Source of the DNA: CAYJPA01 sp964371945
GTDB lineage: Bacteria > Chloroflexota > Chloroflexia > Thermomicrobiales > UBA6265
Length of the DNA: 31,702 nucleotides
Assembly: GCA_964371945.1 (NCBI GenBank)
Contig: CAYJPA010000074.1
Location: 1-31,702, forward strand
Direction of reading: 5' to 3'
The first letter of the stretch is position 1, and the number at the start of each line of letters is the position of its first letter. A program made the position numbers and the translations under genes. Positions 21,528-29,677 of this stretch are shown here, in pieces. The notes beneath the pieces are model-generated. The model made no database searches. It was not told the origin of the DNA and saw only the letters and a list, made by a program, of their open reading frames with translations.

Positions 21528-24425
21528 GTGACCCAGGACTCTTTGATGACCAAACCAATCGGTGATCCCCCCGCGCAGGAGACGCCCCAGCCCGCTGCCG
21601 ATACGCGGCGAGCTCGTCGCAGACTAGGCGATTGGCAGCTCGGCGTCGATACCGGCACCGGTGAGCTCGACTTCAGCCAAGCCGGTGAGTTGGACTCCAC
21701 GGTTCCTGCTGGCGCTCACACCGCTCCGATTGAGCGAACCGAATCAACTGATGCCTCGGACAGCGGCCACTTTGGCAGGCGCCTTCGCCGGCCGGTTCCG
21801 GCCCAGCTAGAAGATGCCGTGACGGCACGGTTTGCCGGGTTCGGTTCGCACGCTGAATCAGACCAGGATGTGACGGCGCCTCTTCACGGACTGACGGCCA
21901 GGATCGCGGCGGAGACATTGCCGTTCACCGCCCAGGGCGCAGCTCAAACAGAGGCGATCTCCCCGGAAGCGGTTGTAACCGCTCACGTCTCCGTCGCGAC
22001 CGCGGAGATCAACGACGTCACGGTTCAACTCCAGAACAGGCATGAACGGCAGCAACCGGCGACGAACAACGAATCCCAAACTGTCGAGATCTCAGCGGTC
22101 ACAGCTCGGATAGACGTTGACGACGTTCGAACAGCATCAATCAACCTGAGCGGCACGGCCGACATCGCCAGCGGCGAGGATTCGCCGGATCCGTCGCCTG
22201 TCCTGACTCGCGAAACGCTCGATCAGATCGATCACCTGCAGGAAAAGGCCAAGAGAGACCCATCCGATTCGGACGCGCTGTTCGAACTCTCGATTCTCCT
22301 GCATCGAGCCGGTCTCCGCAAAGAAGCCCGTGGAGTCCTGACCAAATTGGTCGCGCTCTACGAGCAACGCGGACAACATCAACAAGCGGCCCGCATCAAA
22401 GGCATGCTCGGAGCGCCTAAAACAGGTCCAATCGAAACCGAAGCCCTGACGGTAAGCCGTCCAGCGCTGGCGCCGACCGCGCCGTTCACCGCACAAACCT
22501 CTCCAGTGCGAGGGGGCACCGCGGCCCTTCGTGGCGCAACAACCGCGTTCGGCCGCTCTCGGGAGAGCGCGCGAGCGAAGGCCGCGGCCAGCGTCCACGC
22601 GTTTCCCCCCGAATCGATGATCTTCACGATTCCGCTGCCGGGCGAAGAGACGTTGCCCGCGGAAGCGCGAGCGATCCTCCGGCAATGCGATTCCGAGCTA
22701 AGGAACATGCAATTGCTCGCCGCGTTCGATTCGTGTGTTGAGCTCATTTCGCTTGTGCCCGATTACATACCCGTGCATCTGCGATTGGCAGAGATCTGCA
22801 CCAAGCAGCGGCTAGTGCGGCGCGCCCGTATGCAGGCGGAGGCACTCATTCGCCTGGCCGGAACCGAGACGACTCACGATGATCTTTGGATGGTCTATCG
22901 AGTGCTGCTGCATGCGAACGGGGGCGATACCCCAAGTCTGAAGCGGCTCGTGGAGCTCCTCATTGACGCCGGTCAAACCGAACAGGCGTCGTTCTACGCA
23001 TCGAGATTGATTCAAATCCTTGACGCCGAAGGTCTGAACGACGAGGCACTCGCCTATTCGATCAGGCTGTGTGAGCTCATTCCAGGCGATACTCGCGCGG
23101 CTCTCGAGAACGCAATTCTGCGCATCAAGGGCGGCGACCGCGGCGGCGCGCTCGACCGCTGGGAATCCGCGGTTGCCGCGGGAGCGGACCCCGTTGTCGC
23201 CCGTTCATCGATCGCGGCACTCACGACACTGATCAATGAAGACGATCATTGGCGGATTCTGTCCGAGGTGATTCCGGCGATCAGGTCCACGCACGATCAA
23301 GCGATCATTGATGCCTACGCGCGCACAGCGGCGGCAATGCCAGATTCCGCGACCCTCCAGGCCGGCCACGGTTTGATGCTGATCGCCAACAATGATATGT
23401 CAGGGCGCGAACTGCTCGCGCAGGCGGCCGGTTCGCGCAGTGGTGCGCCGATATCGCGAGCTTCCGCCGCAATATCGCTGGCCTGGACTCAGGGAGAGAA
23501 CGAGTCCGTCGACAAGTATGTCGCCGCGGTACGAACCGCGCTTAAGTTGCTGCAGGATAACCAGGTCGCGAACCATCCGGCTTGGGAAGGACTGGCCGGC
23601 AGGGTTCCACGATTCGAAGACCTCAGCCTTGAGTTAGGCGAGGTGCTGCTGACGCGGGGAGACGCCGCCGGTGCAGCCGAGGTTCTCAAAGAGGCTCATG
23701 CTCGCGCCCGAAATCACGGTCCGATTTGCGAACGTCTTGCCGAGGCGTATTTCAAAATTGGTCAGCTCGGTTCGGCGCTGACCGTGCTCGATGAGCTGGC
23801 GGTCCATTTCCGCGCTTCCGGACAGCTTGAAGCGATGGCCGGCGTCCTCCGGCAGATGTCGCAGCTCGCTCCGAACAACATCAAGGTGAAATCGAGACTG
23901 ATCGATGCCTATCTGCAACGGGGATTCGTTGCCGAGGCCCGAGCCGAGCTCATACAACGCGCGGATCTCGAGGAACGCTCCGGCCTGATCAAGGACGCCG
24001 TCGCGAGTCTTCAAAAAGCAGCGGAATTGAGCTGGACGATCGGATTAGCCGAAGAGACCTTCGCGCTCTATACACGAGTCATCGCCATGGCGCCGGACGA
24101 TGTGGGAAATCGCAGCTCGCTGGTCAACTATTACCTTCAGATGGGACGGCTCACCGAGGCCGCCGAACATCAGCGCGCCGTGGTTGACATCGCGCTCAAG
24201 AACGATCACAAGCACGAGGCTATTGCCGCACTCCATCAAGTGATCGGCCTAACGCCCGACGACACAAGCGCGTACTATCAGTTGGCCGAACTTCTCGGAG
24301 CCATGGGTGAGTATCATCAGGCGGAACGCGTTTATCGGCGTTTGGTCCTGATGAACCCGGCCGATCCAATCGCTCAAGCCAAAGCGACCTCAATGGCATC
24401 GCTTAGTGAAAGCAGAGGGCGCTAG
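21528..24425 (+). CDS. Large TPR-repeat protein with low-complexity N-terminus
   Basis: 965 residues, no signal peptide or membrane segment seen. Residues 1 to about 215 are low-complexity, acidic and Thr/Ala-rich. They contain a recurring hydrophobic-T-A-x motif: VTAR at 98, VTAP at 115, LTAR at 122, FTAQ at 133, VTAH at 150 and VTAR at 191. A helical repeat region (about 220-295) follows. A second linker contains FTAQ again at about 320, and from about 370 to the end come many TPR-like helix pairs (for example the stretch ending YYQLAELLGAMGEYHQAERV). TPR arrays bind other proteins. GTG at 21528 is the start, since GGAGG lies 6 bases upstream; ATG 21546 is the alternative. It stands just before cdaA. 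The specific function is not known. Confidence 0.75.
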   Translation: MTQDSLMTKPIGDPPAQETPQPAADTRRARRRLGDWQLGVDTGTGELDFSQAGELDSTVPAGAHTAPIERTESTDASDSGHFGRRLRRPVPAQLEDAVTARFAGFGSHAESDQDVTAPLHGLTARIAAETLPFTAQGAAQTEAISPEAVVTAHVSVATAEINDVTVQLQNRHERQQPATNNESQTVEISAVTARIDVDDVRTASINLSGTADIASGEDSPDPSPVLTRETLDQIDHLQEKAKRDPSDSDALFELSILLHRAGLRKEARGVLTKLVALYEQRGQHQQAARIKGMLGAPKTGPIETEALTVSRPALAPTAPFTAQTSPVRGGTAALRGATTAFGRSRESARAKAAASVHAFPPESMIFTIPLPGEETLPAEARAILRQCDSELRNMQLLAAFDSCVELISLVPDYIPVHLRLAEICTKQRLVRRARMQAEALIRLAGTETTHDDLWMVYRVLLHANGGDTPSLKRLVELLIDAGQTEQASFYASRLIQILDAEGLNDEALAYSIRLCELIPGDTRAALENAILRIKGGDRGGALDRWESAVAAGADPVVARSSIAALTTLINEDDHWRILSEVIPAIRSTHDQAIIDAYARTAAAMPDSATLQAGHGLMLIANNDMSGRELLAQAAGSRSGAPISRASAAISLAWTQGENESVDKYVAAVRTALKLLQDNQVANHPAWEGLAGRVPRFEDLSLELGEVLLTRGDAAGAAEVLKEAHARARNHGPICERLAEAYFKIGQLGSALTVLDELAVHFRASGQLEAMAGVLRQMSQLAPNNIKVKSRLIDAYLQRGFVAEARAELIQRADLEERSGLIKDAVASLQKAAELSWTIGLAEETFALYTRVIAMAPDDVGNRSSLVNYYLQMGRLTEAAEHQRAVVDIALKNDHKHEAIAALHQVIGLTPDDTSAYYQLAELLGAMGEYHQAERVYRRLVLMNPADPIAQAKATSMASLSESRGR

Positions 24426-24520
24426 CCCAACATATTGCATGAGGGAAACGGAAGCACCTACGACATAGTGCTAGAATTAGTTGTGTCTCACCCGCGGATT
24501 ACCTCGTCGTCGGTGACCTA

Positions 24521-25438
24521 ATGCCCGAATTCGGCTGGCTTCTATCTCGGCTGGGTGACCTCCGGGCCATCCTCGATATTCTCGCTGTGACCGCGATCAT
24601 CTACTGGCTGCTTTGGGTCGCACAGGGGACTCGCGCTACCCAGCTTATTCGGGGCGCAATCATCTTTCTCGCTGCCGCCTACTTCGTCGCCACTTCGCTG
24701 GATTTATCGTCGCTCAATTGGATGCTCTCGAAGACCTGGCCGGCATTGGTCGTCGCGATCCCGGTTATTTTCCAGCCGGAGCTTCGGCGAGCGCTCGAGC
24801 AATTGGGGCACACCGGTTCCTGGCTGCGCACCCCGTTTCCGGCCAGCAATGAGGCCGATCTCGACCGCACGGTCGATGAGGTTGTGCGTGCCGCGGCCCA
24901 ACTCGCCCGCTTGCGCTACGGGGCGCTGGTGGTGATCGAGCGGGAAACCGGTTTGCAGGATTACGCGGATCGCGGCGTTCTGATTGACGCCCATCTCACT
25001 CGTCAGCTCCTGATCAACATCTTCTATCCGAACTCGCCACTGCATGATGCCGCGGTGCTTATTCGCGACGATCGCATTTTGGCAGCGAGCGTTGTGCTCC
25101 CACTCACCGACAATATCTCACCGACCGGGCAGCTCGGTACCCGGCACCGCGCCGCGATCGGGGTCACCGAGGACTCAGACGCGTTAGCTGTCGTCGTTTC
25201 GGAAGAGACCGGTCAAATCTCGGTAGCGCACAACGGACGATTGATCCGAAATCTCGACCAAGACCGGTTACGCCGCGTATTGCGCACATTGATGCGGCTC
25301 GACCGTCCAGAAGTTCGCACCCCGGGCAGCAACGGGCGGCTCAACTTTCCCGGCCGTATGCAGATCGAACGTAGAACGCAGCCCCTGGTCAAGCGGCGCG
25401 GCAATCAGCCGGCCAAATCCGGAAAGCCGGCGCCATGA
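24521..25438 (+). CDS. cdaA: Diadenylate cyclase CdaA (c-di-AMP synthase)
   Basis: A 305-residue membrane-anchored enzyme that makes cyclic di-AMP from two ATP. Three N-terminal helices (about 15-34, 40-57, 68-85) precede the DAC domain at about 110-245. The RHR motif is intact in GTRHRAAIG (Arg208-Arg210) and is followed by VVVSEETGQISVA. The DGA motif reads DAA (Asp176-Ala178) in SPLHDAAVL, a Gly-to-Ala change at a normally conserved site. The C-terminal 60 residues form a basic tail. The last codons overlap the cdaR start (ATGA), the standard cdaA-cdaR arrangement. c-di-AMP governs potassium and osmotic balance and cell-wall homeostasis in other bacteria. Confidence 0.93.
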   Translation: MPEFGWLLSRLGDLRAILDILAVTAIIYWLLWVAQGTRATQLIRGAIIFLAAAYFVATSLDLSSLNWMLSKTWPALVVAIPVIFQPELRRALEQLGHTGSWLRTPFPASNEADLDRTVDEVVRAAAQLARLRYGALVVIERETGLQDYADRGVLIDAHLTRQLLINIFYPNSPLHDAAVLIRDDRILAASVVLPLTDNISPTGQLGTRHRAAIGVTEDSDALAVVVSEETGQISVAHNGRLIRNLDQDRLRRVLRTLMRLDRPEVRTPGSNGRLNFPGRMQIERRTQPLVKRRGNQPAKSGKPAP

Positions 25439-26706
25439 CAAATCTCTTGCACGAGCTGCGCATCCGGCTGAACCGAGCGGACGTCTTGCGGCTCCTCGCA
25501 TCGCTCGTTCTCGCGATACTGCTGTGGGGTTGGGTCACGAATTCTCAAGACCCTGAAACGACCAAAGTGTTTTCAAGCGTTCCAGTCAGTCGTGGTGAGC
25601 TGCCGGTTCCGTTAGAGGTGGTCGGAACGATTACCGATGTCTCCGTCACGGTGACTGGACCCAAGTCCGTGATCGAAGACATCGTTCTGGCCGACCTGAA
25701 GGCCTCGCTCGATCTCGATGGAATCGATGCTCCCGGAGAGCCCACCGTTGCGATCGAGGTGGAAACGCCACGCGGGGTTTGGGACACCAAGATCACGCCG
25801 TCTCGAATGCCAATTCGTGTCGAGGCGGTCAGCACCGAGCTCTTCGTGATCGAGCCCTCCATCATTGGCAATGTGGATTCGACTCGCCAGGTCAGCGCGT
25901 CGATCGTGGACCTGTCTGAGATCACCGCGGTCGGTCCCAGAAGTTCGATCGATCGAATCGTCAAAGTCATCGCGCCGATTCAGATTGAAAGCCAACTCCG
26001 CGATTTCACGAGCGCCGTCACACCACTGGCGCTTGACGAAGAGGGTAAGCCGATTCCAGAAGTCCAACTCTCACCGGATGTCGTCACCGTCAACGTGACG
26101 ATTGTCGCCCGCGGTAAGCGTGTGGTCGTGCTCACACAACTTGTCGGTGAGCCGGCTCAGGGCTATGAAGTCGTTGACCGCAAGAGCAACCCAGGAACCG
26201 TGCTGGTCGATGGCCCGGACGAGTCGGTTGAAACACTGATCTCGGTTACAACTGAGCCGATCGACATTTCTGATGCCGCCGAAACGCTCACCAACCGGGT
26301 AAGTTTGACGGGGTTGCCGGAAGGCGTGACCGTCATCGATCCTGCCGATCAGATGGTGGATGTCGTTGTTCAGGTCCGGCAGATCGGTGTGCTCCAGCCG
26401 CTTCCCGTCCAGGCCGTTCAGGTCGTCGGACTAGATCCAGGTCTTGCTGTATCGATCTCACCTGAAGATGTCGCCGTGACGGTTGTGGCGTCCGAGGAGG
26501 TCATTGGGGCGCTAACGACCAACGATCTTTCGATCCAGGTCAACGTCGCCGGCCTGGCTCCCGGAACATATGAGCTGAAACCGGTTGTTGCGCTTCCGCA
26601 AAATGTCACCTGGGTCAGCTCCGACCCAACAACGATCACGGTGACGATCACCCGCGAAGAACCGCAAACAGCGCCTGCTTCTGCCTCGCCATCTGTGGTG
26701 TCTTGA
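25435..26706 (+). CDS. cdaR: CdaR / YbbR-repeat regulator of CdaA
   Basis: 423 residues. One N-terminal membrane helix (about 18-36, LRLLASLVLAILLWGWV) anchors a long extracytoplasmic region of about four YbbR repeats of 80-90 residues each. These are recognisable from repeated phrases such as VTVTGPKSVIEDI, AVGPRSSIDRIV and VLVDGPDESVETL. In Firmicutes CdaR binds CdaA in the membrane and adjusts c-di-AMP output. The 4-base overlap with cdaA suggests coupled translation. The C-terminal end is Pro/Ala/Ser-rich. No GlmM gene follows, although cdaA-cdaR-glmM is the usual cluster. It converges on the response regulator gene with an 18-base gap. Confidence 0.9.
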   Translation: MTNLLHELRIRLNRADVLRLLASLVLAILLWGWVTNSQDPETTKVFSSVPVSRGELPVPLEVVGTITDVSVTVTGPKSVIEDIVLADLKASLDLDGIDAPGEPTVAIEVETPRGVWDTKITPSRMPIRVEAVSTELFVIEPSIIGNVDSTRQVSASIVDLSEITAVGPRSSIDRIVKVIAPIQIESQLRDFTSAVTPLALDEEGKPIPEVQLSPDVVTVNVTIVARGKRVVVLTQLVGEPAQGYEVVDRKSNPGTVLVDGPDESVETLISVTTEPIDISDAAETLTNRVSLTGLPEGVTVIDPADQMVDVVVQVRQIGVLQPLPVQAVQVVGLDPGLAVSISPEDVAVTVVASEEVIGALTTNDLSIQVNVAGLAPGTYELKPVVALPQNVTWVSSDPTTITVTITREEPQTAPASASPSVVS

Positions 26707-26724
26707 TCGGTCTTTGAACGAGGG

Positions 26725-27396
26725 CTATTTTGAGCCGGCAATAACCGGGGCGACCGCCGTGTCGGCAGGCGGCGGAGCCGCGTTGCCCAGATCCATTTCG
26801 TGCGTCAAGAGAATCGCTTCGGCTACTTCCCGCATAGATTTGCGCGCGTCCATGCTCGTTTTGCGAATGCGATGGAACGCCTCCGACTCCCGGAGACCGT
26901 GCACTTCCATCAAGACGCCCTTGGCCCGCTCGATGATCTTGCGGGATTCCAGCGCATCCTTGAGGCTTCCTAGCTCGCGCTCCAGGGTTCGGAATTCTTC
27001 GAATCGCGCCAGCGAAAGCTCGATCACCGGCATAAGCTCCGCTTCGCGGAAGGGTTTGACGACATACCCGACAACCCCGGCCTCTTTTGCACGGTCGACA
27101 AGCATCTGGTCAGAGTAGGCAGTGAGCAAGACGACCGGCGCTATGCGCTCACGGGTAAGCGTCTCCGCGGCGGTTATGCCGTCGACCCCAGGCATCTTGA
27201 TATCCATCACCACGAGATCCGGGCGGAGTTTCACCGCCAGATCGAGCGCGGCCTGACCGTCACCCGCCTCGGCGATGACATCGTAACCAAGGTGCGTCAG
27301 CATCTCTCGGAGGTCAAGCCGGATCAGAGACTCATCATCGGCGATGATGATCCGGCGTGGGCTCTGGCGGGGCGTTCCGGCGTCTCTCATCAACAT
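26725..27396 (-). CDS. Response regulator with ANTAR RNA-binding output domain
   Basis: 223 residues. The receiver domain (about 14-130) has the acidic pair Asp20/Asp21 (IIADDE), phospho-acceptor Asp65 (VVMDIKMPG), Thr92 (LLTAYSD) and Lys114 (VVKPF), all intact. An ANTAR domain (about 148-197) follows, with KIIERAKGVLMEVHGL and the AFHRIRKTSMD phrase. ANTAR regulators bind paired hexaloop hairpins in nascent RNA and prevent termination. No partner histidine kinase is adjacent. ATG 27396 or ATG 27390 could be the start; neither has a strong ribosome binding site. A disordered Pro/Ala C-terminal tail ends the protein. It lies downstream of tRNA-Pro on the same strand. Confidence 0.93.
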   Translation of the reverse strand: MLMRDAGTPRQSPRRIIIADDESLIRLDLREMLTHLGYDVIAEAGDGQAALDLAVKLRPDLVVMDIKMPGVDGITAAETLTRERIAPVVLLTAYSDQMLVDRAKEAGVVGYVVKPFREAELMPVIELSLARFEEFRTLERELGSLKDALESRKIIERAKGVLMEVHGLRESEAFHRIRKTSMDARKSMREVAEAILLTHEMDLGNAAPPPADTAVAPVIAGSK

Positions 27397-27497
27397 TCTC
27401 GTTTGCGAATCCCGTGTCCGTTGGGCAGTCCATGAGCCGTCGCCGGGTGATCGGCACTAAGTCTTGGCGTCGCTGGACATGTCTTGCCTGTCGTCGG

Positions 27498-27571
27498 TCG
27501 GGGTGAGAGGATTCGAACCTCCGACCACCGGTACCCCATACCGGTGCGCTACCGGACTGCGCCACACCCCG
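27498..27571 (-). tRNA. tRNA-Pro (GGG anticodon)
   Basis: Read on the minus strand, the acceptor CGGGGTG (27571-27565) pairs with CACCCCG (27505-27499), and the discriminator is A27498. The anticodon stem CCGGT/ACCGG encloses ATGGGGT, giving GGG at 27537-27535 with G at position 37. The T loop is TTCGAAT. The bases after the discriminator are CCG, so CCA is not encoded. Confidence 0.95.
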
Positions 27572-27579
27572 TGCTCAAA

Positions 27580-27588
27580 AGTATAGCA
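27580..27588 (-). promoter_or_regulatory. Extended -10 promoter of tRNA-Pro
   Basis: On the minus strand, TGCTATACT is a perfect extended -10 (TGn-TATACT) ending 8 bases before the tRNA. TTGATA at 27612-27607 is a possible -35, but its 21-base spacing is long; an extended -10 can work without it. Confidence 0.55.
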
Positions 27589-27627
27589 TGAGGCCATATC
27601 GGTCCCTATCAAAAAGGCTCGTAGAAA

Positions 27628-27660
27628 TGCCCCACCCGGGCCCATTCGGACCCGGGTGGA
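27628..27660 (-). terminator. Terminator after rplL
   Basis: CCACCCGGG and CCCGGGTGG (27659-27651 and 27640-27632, minus strand) form a 9-base stem that extends inward by further G-C pairs. Downstream on the minus strand are GCATTTC and then, about 15 bases later, CCTTTTTG. It closes the ribosomal protein operon before tRNA-Pro, though the T tract is imperfect. Confidence 0.65.
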
Positions 27661-27691
27661 AAGGCGAAGGCAATCGCGAAACAATCCGCGG

Positions 27692-28075
27692 TTACTTGAT
27701 CTCGACCTTGGCGCCGGCCTCTTCGAGCTTGGCCTTGGCCGCGCTGGCCTCGTCCTTGGATACGGATTCCTTGACCGCCTTCGGGGCGGCCTCGACCAAA
27801 TCCTTGGCCTCCTTGAGTCCAAGGCTGGTCAGCTCGCGCACCGCCTTGATGACCTGGATCTTATTCGCGCCGGCCTCGGTGAGAACGACATCGAACTCGG
27901 TCTTCTCTTCCTCGACTTCAGCCGCGGCGCCGCCGCCGGCCGGAGCCGCGCCCGCAACCGCAACCGGTGCGGCCGCCGAAACGCCCCACCGCTCTTCAAG
28001 CGTTTTCACGAGCGCATTGAGCTCGAGAACGGTCATTTGCTCCAACGACTCGATCAACTGTTCACTGGTGGCCAT
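27692..28075 (-). CDS. rplL: 50S ribosomal protein L7/L12 (bL12)
   Basis: 127 residues, normal length. The N-terminal dimerisation domain (EQLIESLEQMTVLELNALVK) is followed by an Ala/Gly/Pro-rich hinge (about 34-56). The C-terminal factor-binding domain contains EEEKTEFDVVL, NKIQVIKAVRELTSLGLKEA and the terminal AKLEEAGAKVEIK. It forms the ribosomal stalk that recruits translation GTPases. GAGGAGG precedes the ATG. It follows rplJ, whose product anchors it, by 47 bases. rpoB does not follow, unlike the common bacterial order. Confidence 0.97.
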   Translation of the reverse strand: MATSEQLIESLEQMTVLELNALVKTLEERWGVSAAAPVAVAGAAPAGGGAAAEVEEEKTEFDVVLTEAGANKIQVIKAVRELTSLGLKEAKDLVEAAPKAVKESVSKDEASAAKAKLEEAGAKVEIK

Positions 28076-28122
28076 TGATTCCTCCTCTGAATTGGTCGAA
28101 CGCTAATCCTAACGAAAGATGA

Positions 28123-28668
28123 CTAGTCCGCGGCAAGTGCCGTGGGCTCGGCGCCGCCGATCGAATCGATGCGCCCTTGCAACAGGTATGCAATTGACCG
28201 CGATGGGCCGCTGAGCACCCCGGCTGTTCTCGCCATCGGCGAGACCATGAGTCCCAGCAATTTGCCGAGCAGCACCTCTCGCGACGGCATGCTGCCGAGC
28301 GCTTCGATATCCCCGGCTGTGACGAGACGGTTATTGAGGACCCCGCCCTTGACCGTGAGAATCCGCGATGTTCGCGCAAAGTCGGTAATCGCCTTCGACG
28401 CGCCGACGACATCGTCGTACGCCAAAAGAAGAGCCAGTGGCCCCTCGAGAAGCGGCGTCAATCCTTCGATTCCCGCTCGATCCGCGGCGATTCTGGTCAA
28501 CGTGTTCTTCGCGATATGGAACTCCGCACCCAGGGGTCGGAGCGTCGCCCGGAGCGTCTGCAGGTCGTTGACCTTGAGACCTCGATAGTCTGTCAGTACC
28601 GCGAGCTGTGCTCGCTTCAACGATTCGGTAAGCTCATCGATTGATTTTGCTTTTTGTGGTGTTGGCAT
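28123..28668 (-). CDS. rplJ: 50S ribosomal protein L10 (uL10)
   Basis: A 181-residue stalk base protein that binds 23S rRNA and carries the L12 dimers. Family features are LTESLKRAQLAVLTDYRGL near the N-terminus, EFHIAKNTLTRIA at about 50-62, EGPLALLLAYDD in the middle, and LLGKLLGLMVSP before the C-terminal helix that holds L12. The ATG is preceded by AGGAGGTGAG. The leader to rplA contains the L10 autoregulatory structure and an attenuator hairpin. Confidence 0.96.
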   Translation of the reverse strand: MPTPQKAKSIDELTESLKRAQLAVLTDYRGLKVNDLQTLRATLRPLGAEFHIAKNTLTRIAADRAGIEGLTPLLEGPLALLLAYDDVVGASKAITDFARTSRILTVKGGVLNNRLVTAGDIEALGSMPSREVLLGKLLGLMVSPMARTAGVLSGPSRSIAYLLQGRIDSIGGAEPTALAAD

Positions 28669-28737
28669 GCGTTCTCACCTCCTTCTGTTGCCGCGCGGTC
28701 CGATCCCGGACCTCAAAATTGTCATGTACCAACACAA

Positions 28738-28764
28738 ACGCCCCGGGCTTTGGGCCCAGGGCGT
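28738..28764 (-). terminator. Attenuator hairpin in the rplJ leader
   Basis: On the minus strand ACGCCCTGGGC (28764-28754) pairs with GCCCGGGGCGT (28748-28738) with a single wobble and a 5-base loop, followed by TTTGTGTT. It sits between the L10-binding leader and the rplJ start, the place of an attenuator or partial terminator. Confidence 0.65.
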
Positions 28765-28801
28765 TCTCGCCGCGTCAATCGCGGTCGAACGTTCTTCCCA
28801 G

Positions 28802-28849
28802 GGCCTCGGTCGGAGATTAAGCGGCGAGCCGCACCGACGGTCTTTGGCC
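28802..28849 (-). promoter_or_regulatory. Ribosomal protein L10 leader (autoregulatory RNA)
   Basis: Read on the minus strand, GGCC AAAGACCGTCGG, then GCGG-CTCG-CCGC, TTAAT and CCGACCGAGGCC form a kinked three-part stem like the conserved L10(L12)4 leader. Excess L10-L12 complex binds this element and reduces expression of rplJ and rplL. Motif order (AAAGACCG...GGTG...TTAAT...CCGACCGAGG) matches the family consensus closely. Confidence 0.8.
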
Positions 28850-28892
28850 AGTTTGTTCGGCTGCTAAGACACGAGTGTCAGTTTGCCGCCTC

Positions 28893-29618
28893 CTAGGCGA
28901 CAGCGGCCGCGGCATTCTGCAACGCGGTCGAAACGCTGAGTGGAATGCCGGGCGCCATCGAGCTCGTGACTGCGAGACTCTTGATATAGACGCCTTTGGC
29001 GCCGCTTGGCTTCGCCCGGTTCAATGCATCCACAAACGCATAGAAGTTGTCGCGGATCTGGTCTTCGGAAAAGCTCTTGCGACCGATGACCGTATGGACA
29101 TTACCGTTGCGGTCGTTTCGGAACTCGACGCGTCCGCCCTTGAGCTCGCGCACCACGGCAGTCAAATCTTCCGGGTTTCGAACGACGGTTCCAGACCGCG
29201 GGTTCGGCATGAGTCCCTTGCGGCCGAGGATACGGCCGAGACCGCCGACCTTGCCCATCATGTCCGCCATTGCGATCGCGGCATCGAACTCGGTCCAGCC
29301 GCCCTGGATTTGGGCGACCAAGTCGTCGCTGCCGACGAAGTCGGCGCCGGCTTCGGTCGCGAATCGTTCACCTTCGCCCTGGGCGAAGACGAGCACGCGA
29401 ACGATCTTGCCTGTGCCATGTGGAAGTACAACGGTGGTGCGGACTGCTTGATCGGCCTGCCGGGGATCGATGCCGAGGTTTGCGTGAACCTCGATCGATT
29501 CGTCAAATCCCGCGAACGCGATGCCTTTGAGGAGGGTGATGGCTTGATCGGGGGCATATTCGCGGTCGCGATCGACCTTCTTGGCAGCCTCGAGATACTT
29601 TTTGCCGTGCTTAGGCAT
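28893..29618 (-). CDS. rplA: 50S ribosomal protein L1 (uL1)
   Basis: A 241-residue protein at the mobile L1 stalk near the ribosomal E site. It starts MPKHGKKYLEAAKKVDR, and ATG 29618 is chosen because GGAGG lies upstream and the frame before it is not L1-like. Recognisable blocks are VVLPHGTGKIVRVLVFA, a long GRILGRKGLMPNPRSGTV signature at about 120-137, and GVYIKSLAVTSSMAPGI near the end. L1 also acts as a translational repressor of the rplKA unit in other bacteria. It follows rplK by 59 bases. Confidence 0.97.
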   Translation of the reverse strand: MPKHGKKYLEAAKKVDRDREYAPDQAITLLKGIAFAGFDESIEVHANLGIDPRQADQAVRTTVVLPHGTGKIVRVLVFAQGEGERFATEAGADFVGSDDLVAQIQGGWTEFDAAIAMADMMGKVGGLGRILGRKGLMPNPRSGTVVRNPEDLTAVVRELKGGRVEFRNDRNGNVHTVIGRKSFSEDQIRDNFYAFVDALNRAKPSGAKGVYIKSLAVTSSMAPGIPLSVSTALQNAAAAVA

Positions 29619-29677
29619 GCTTTGATTCCTCCAGTGGTGCAAACGGAGCCAAACGACTCCTCCCACATTGGCCGGCG

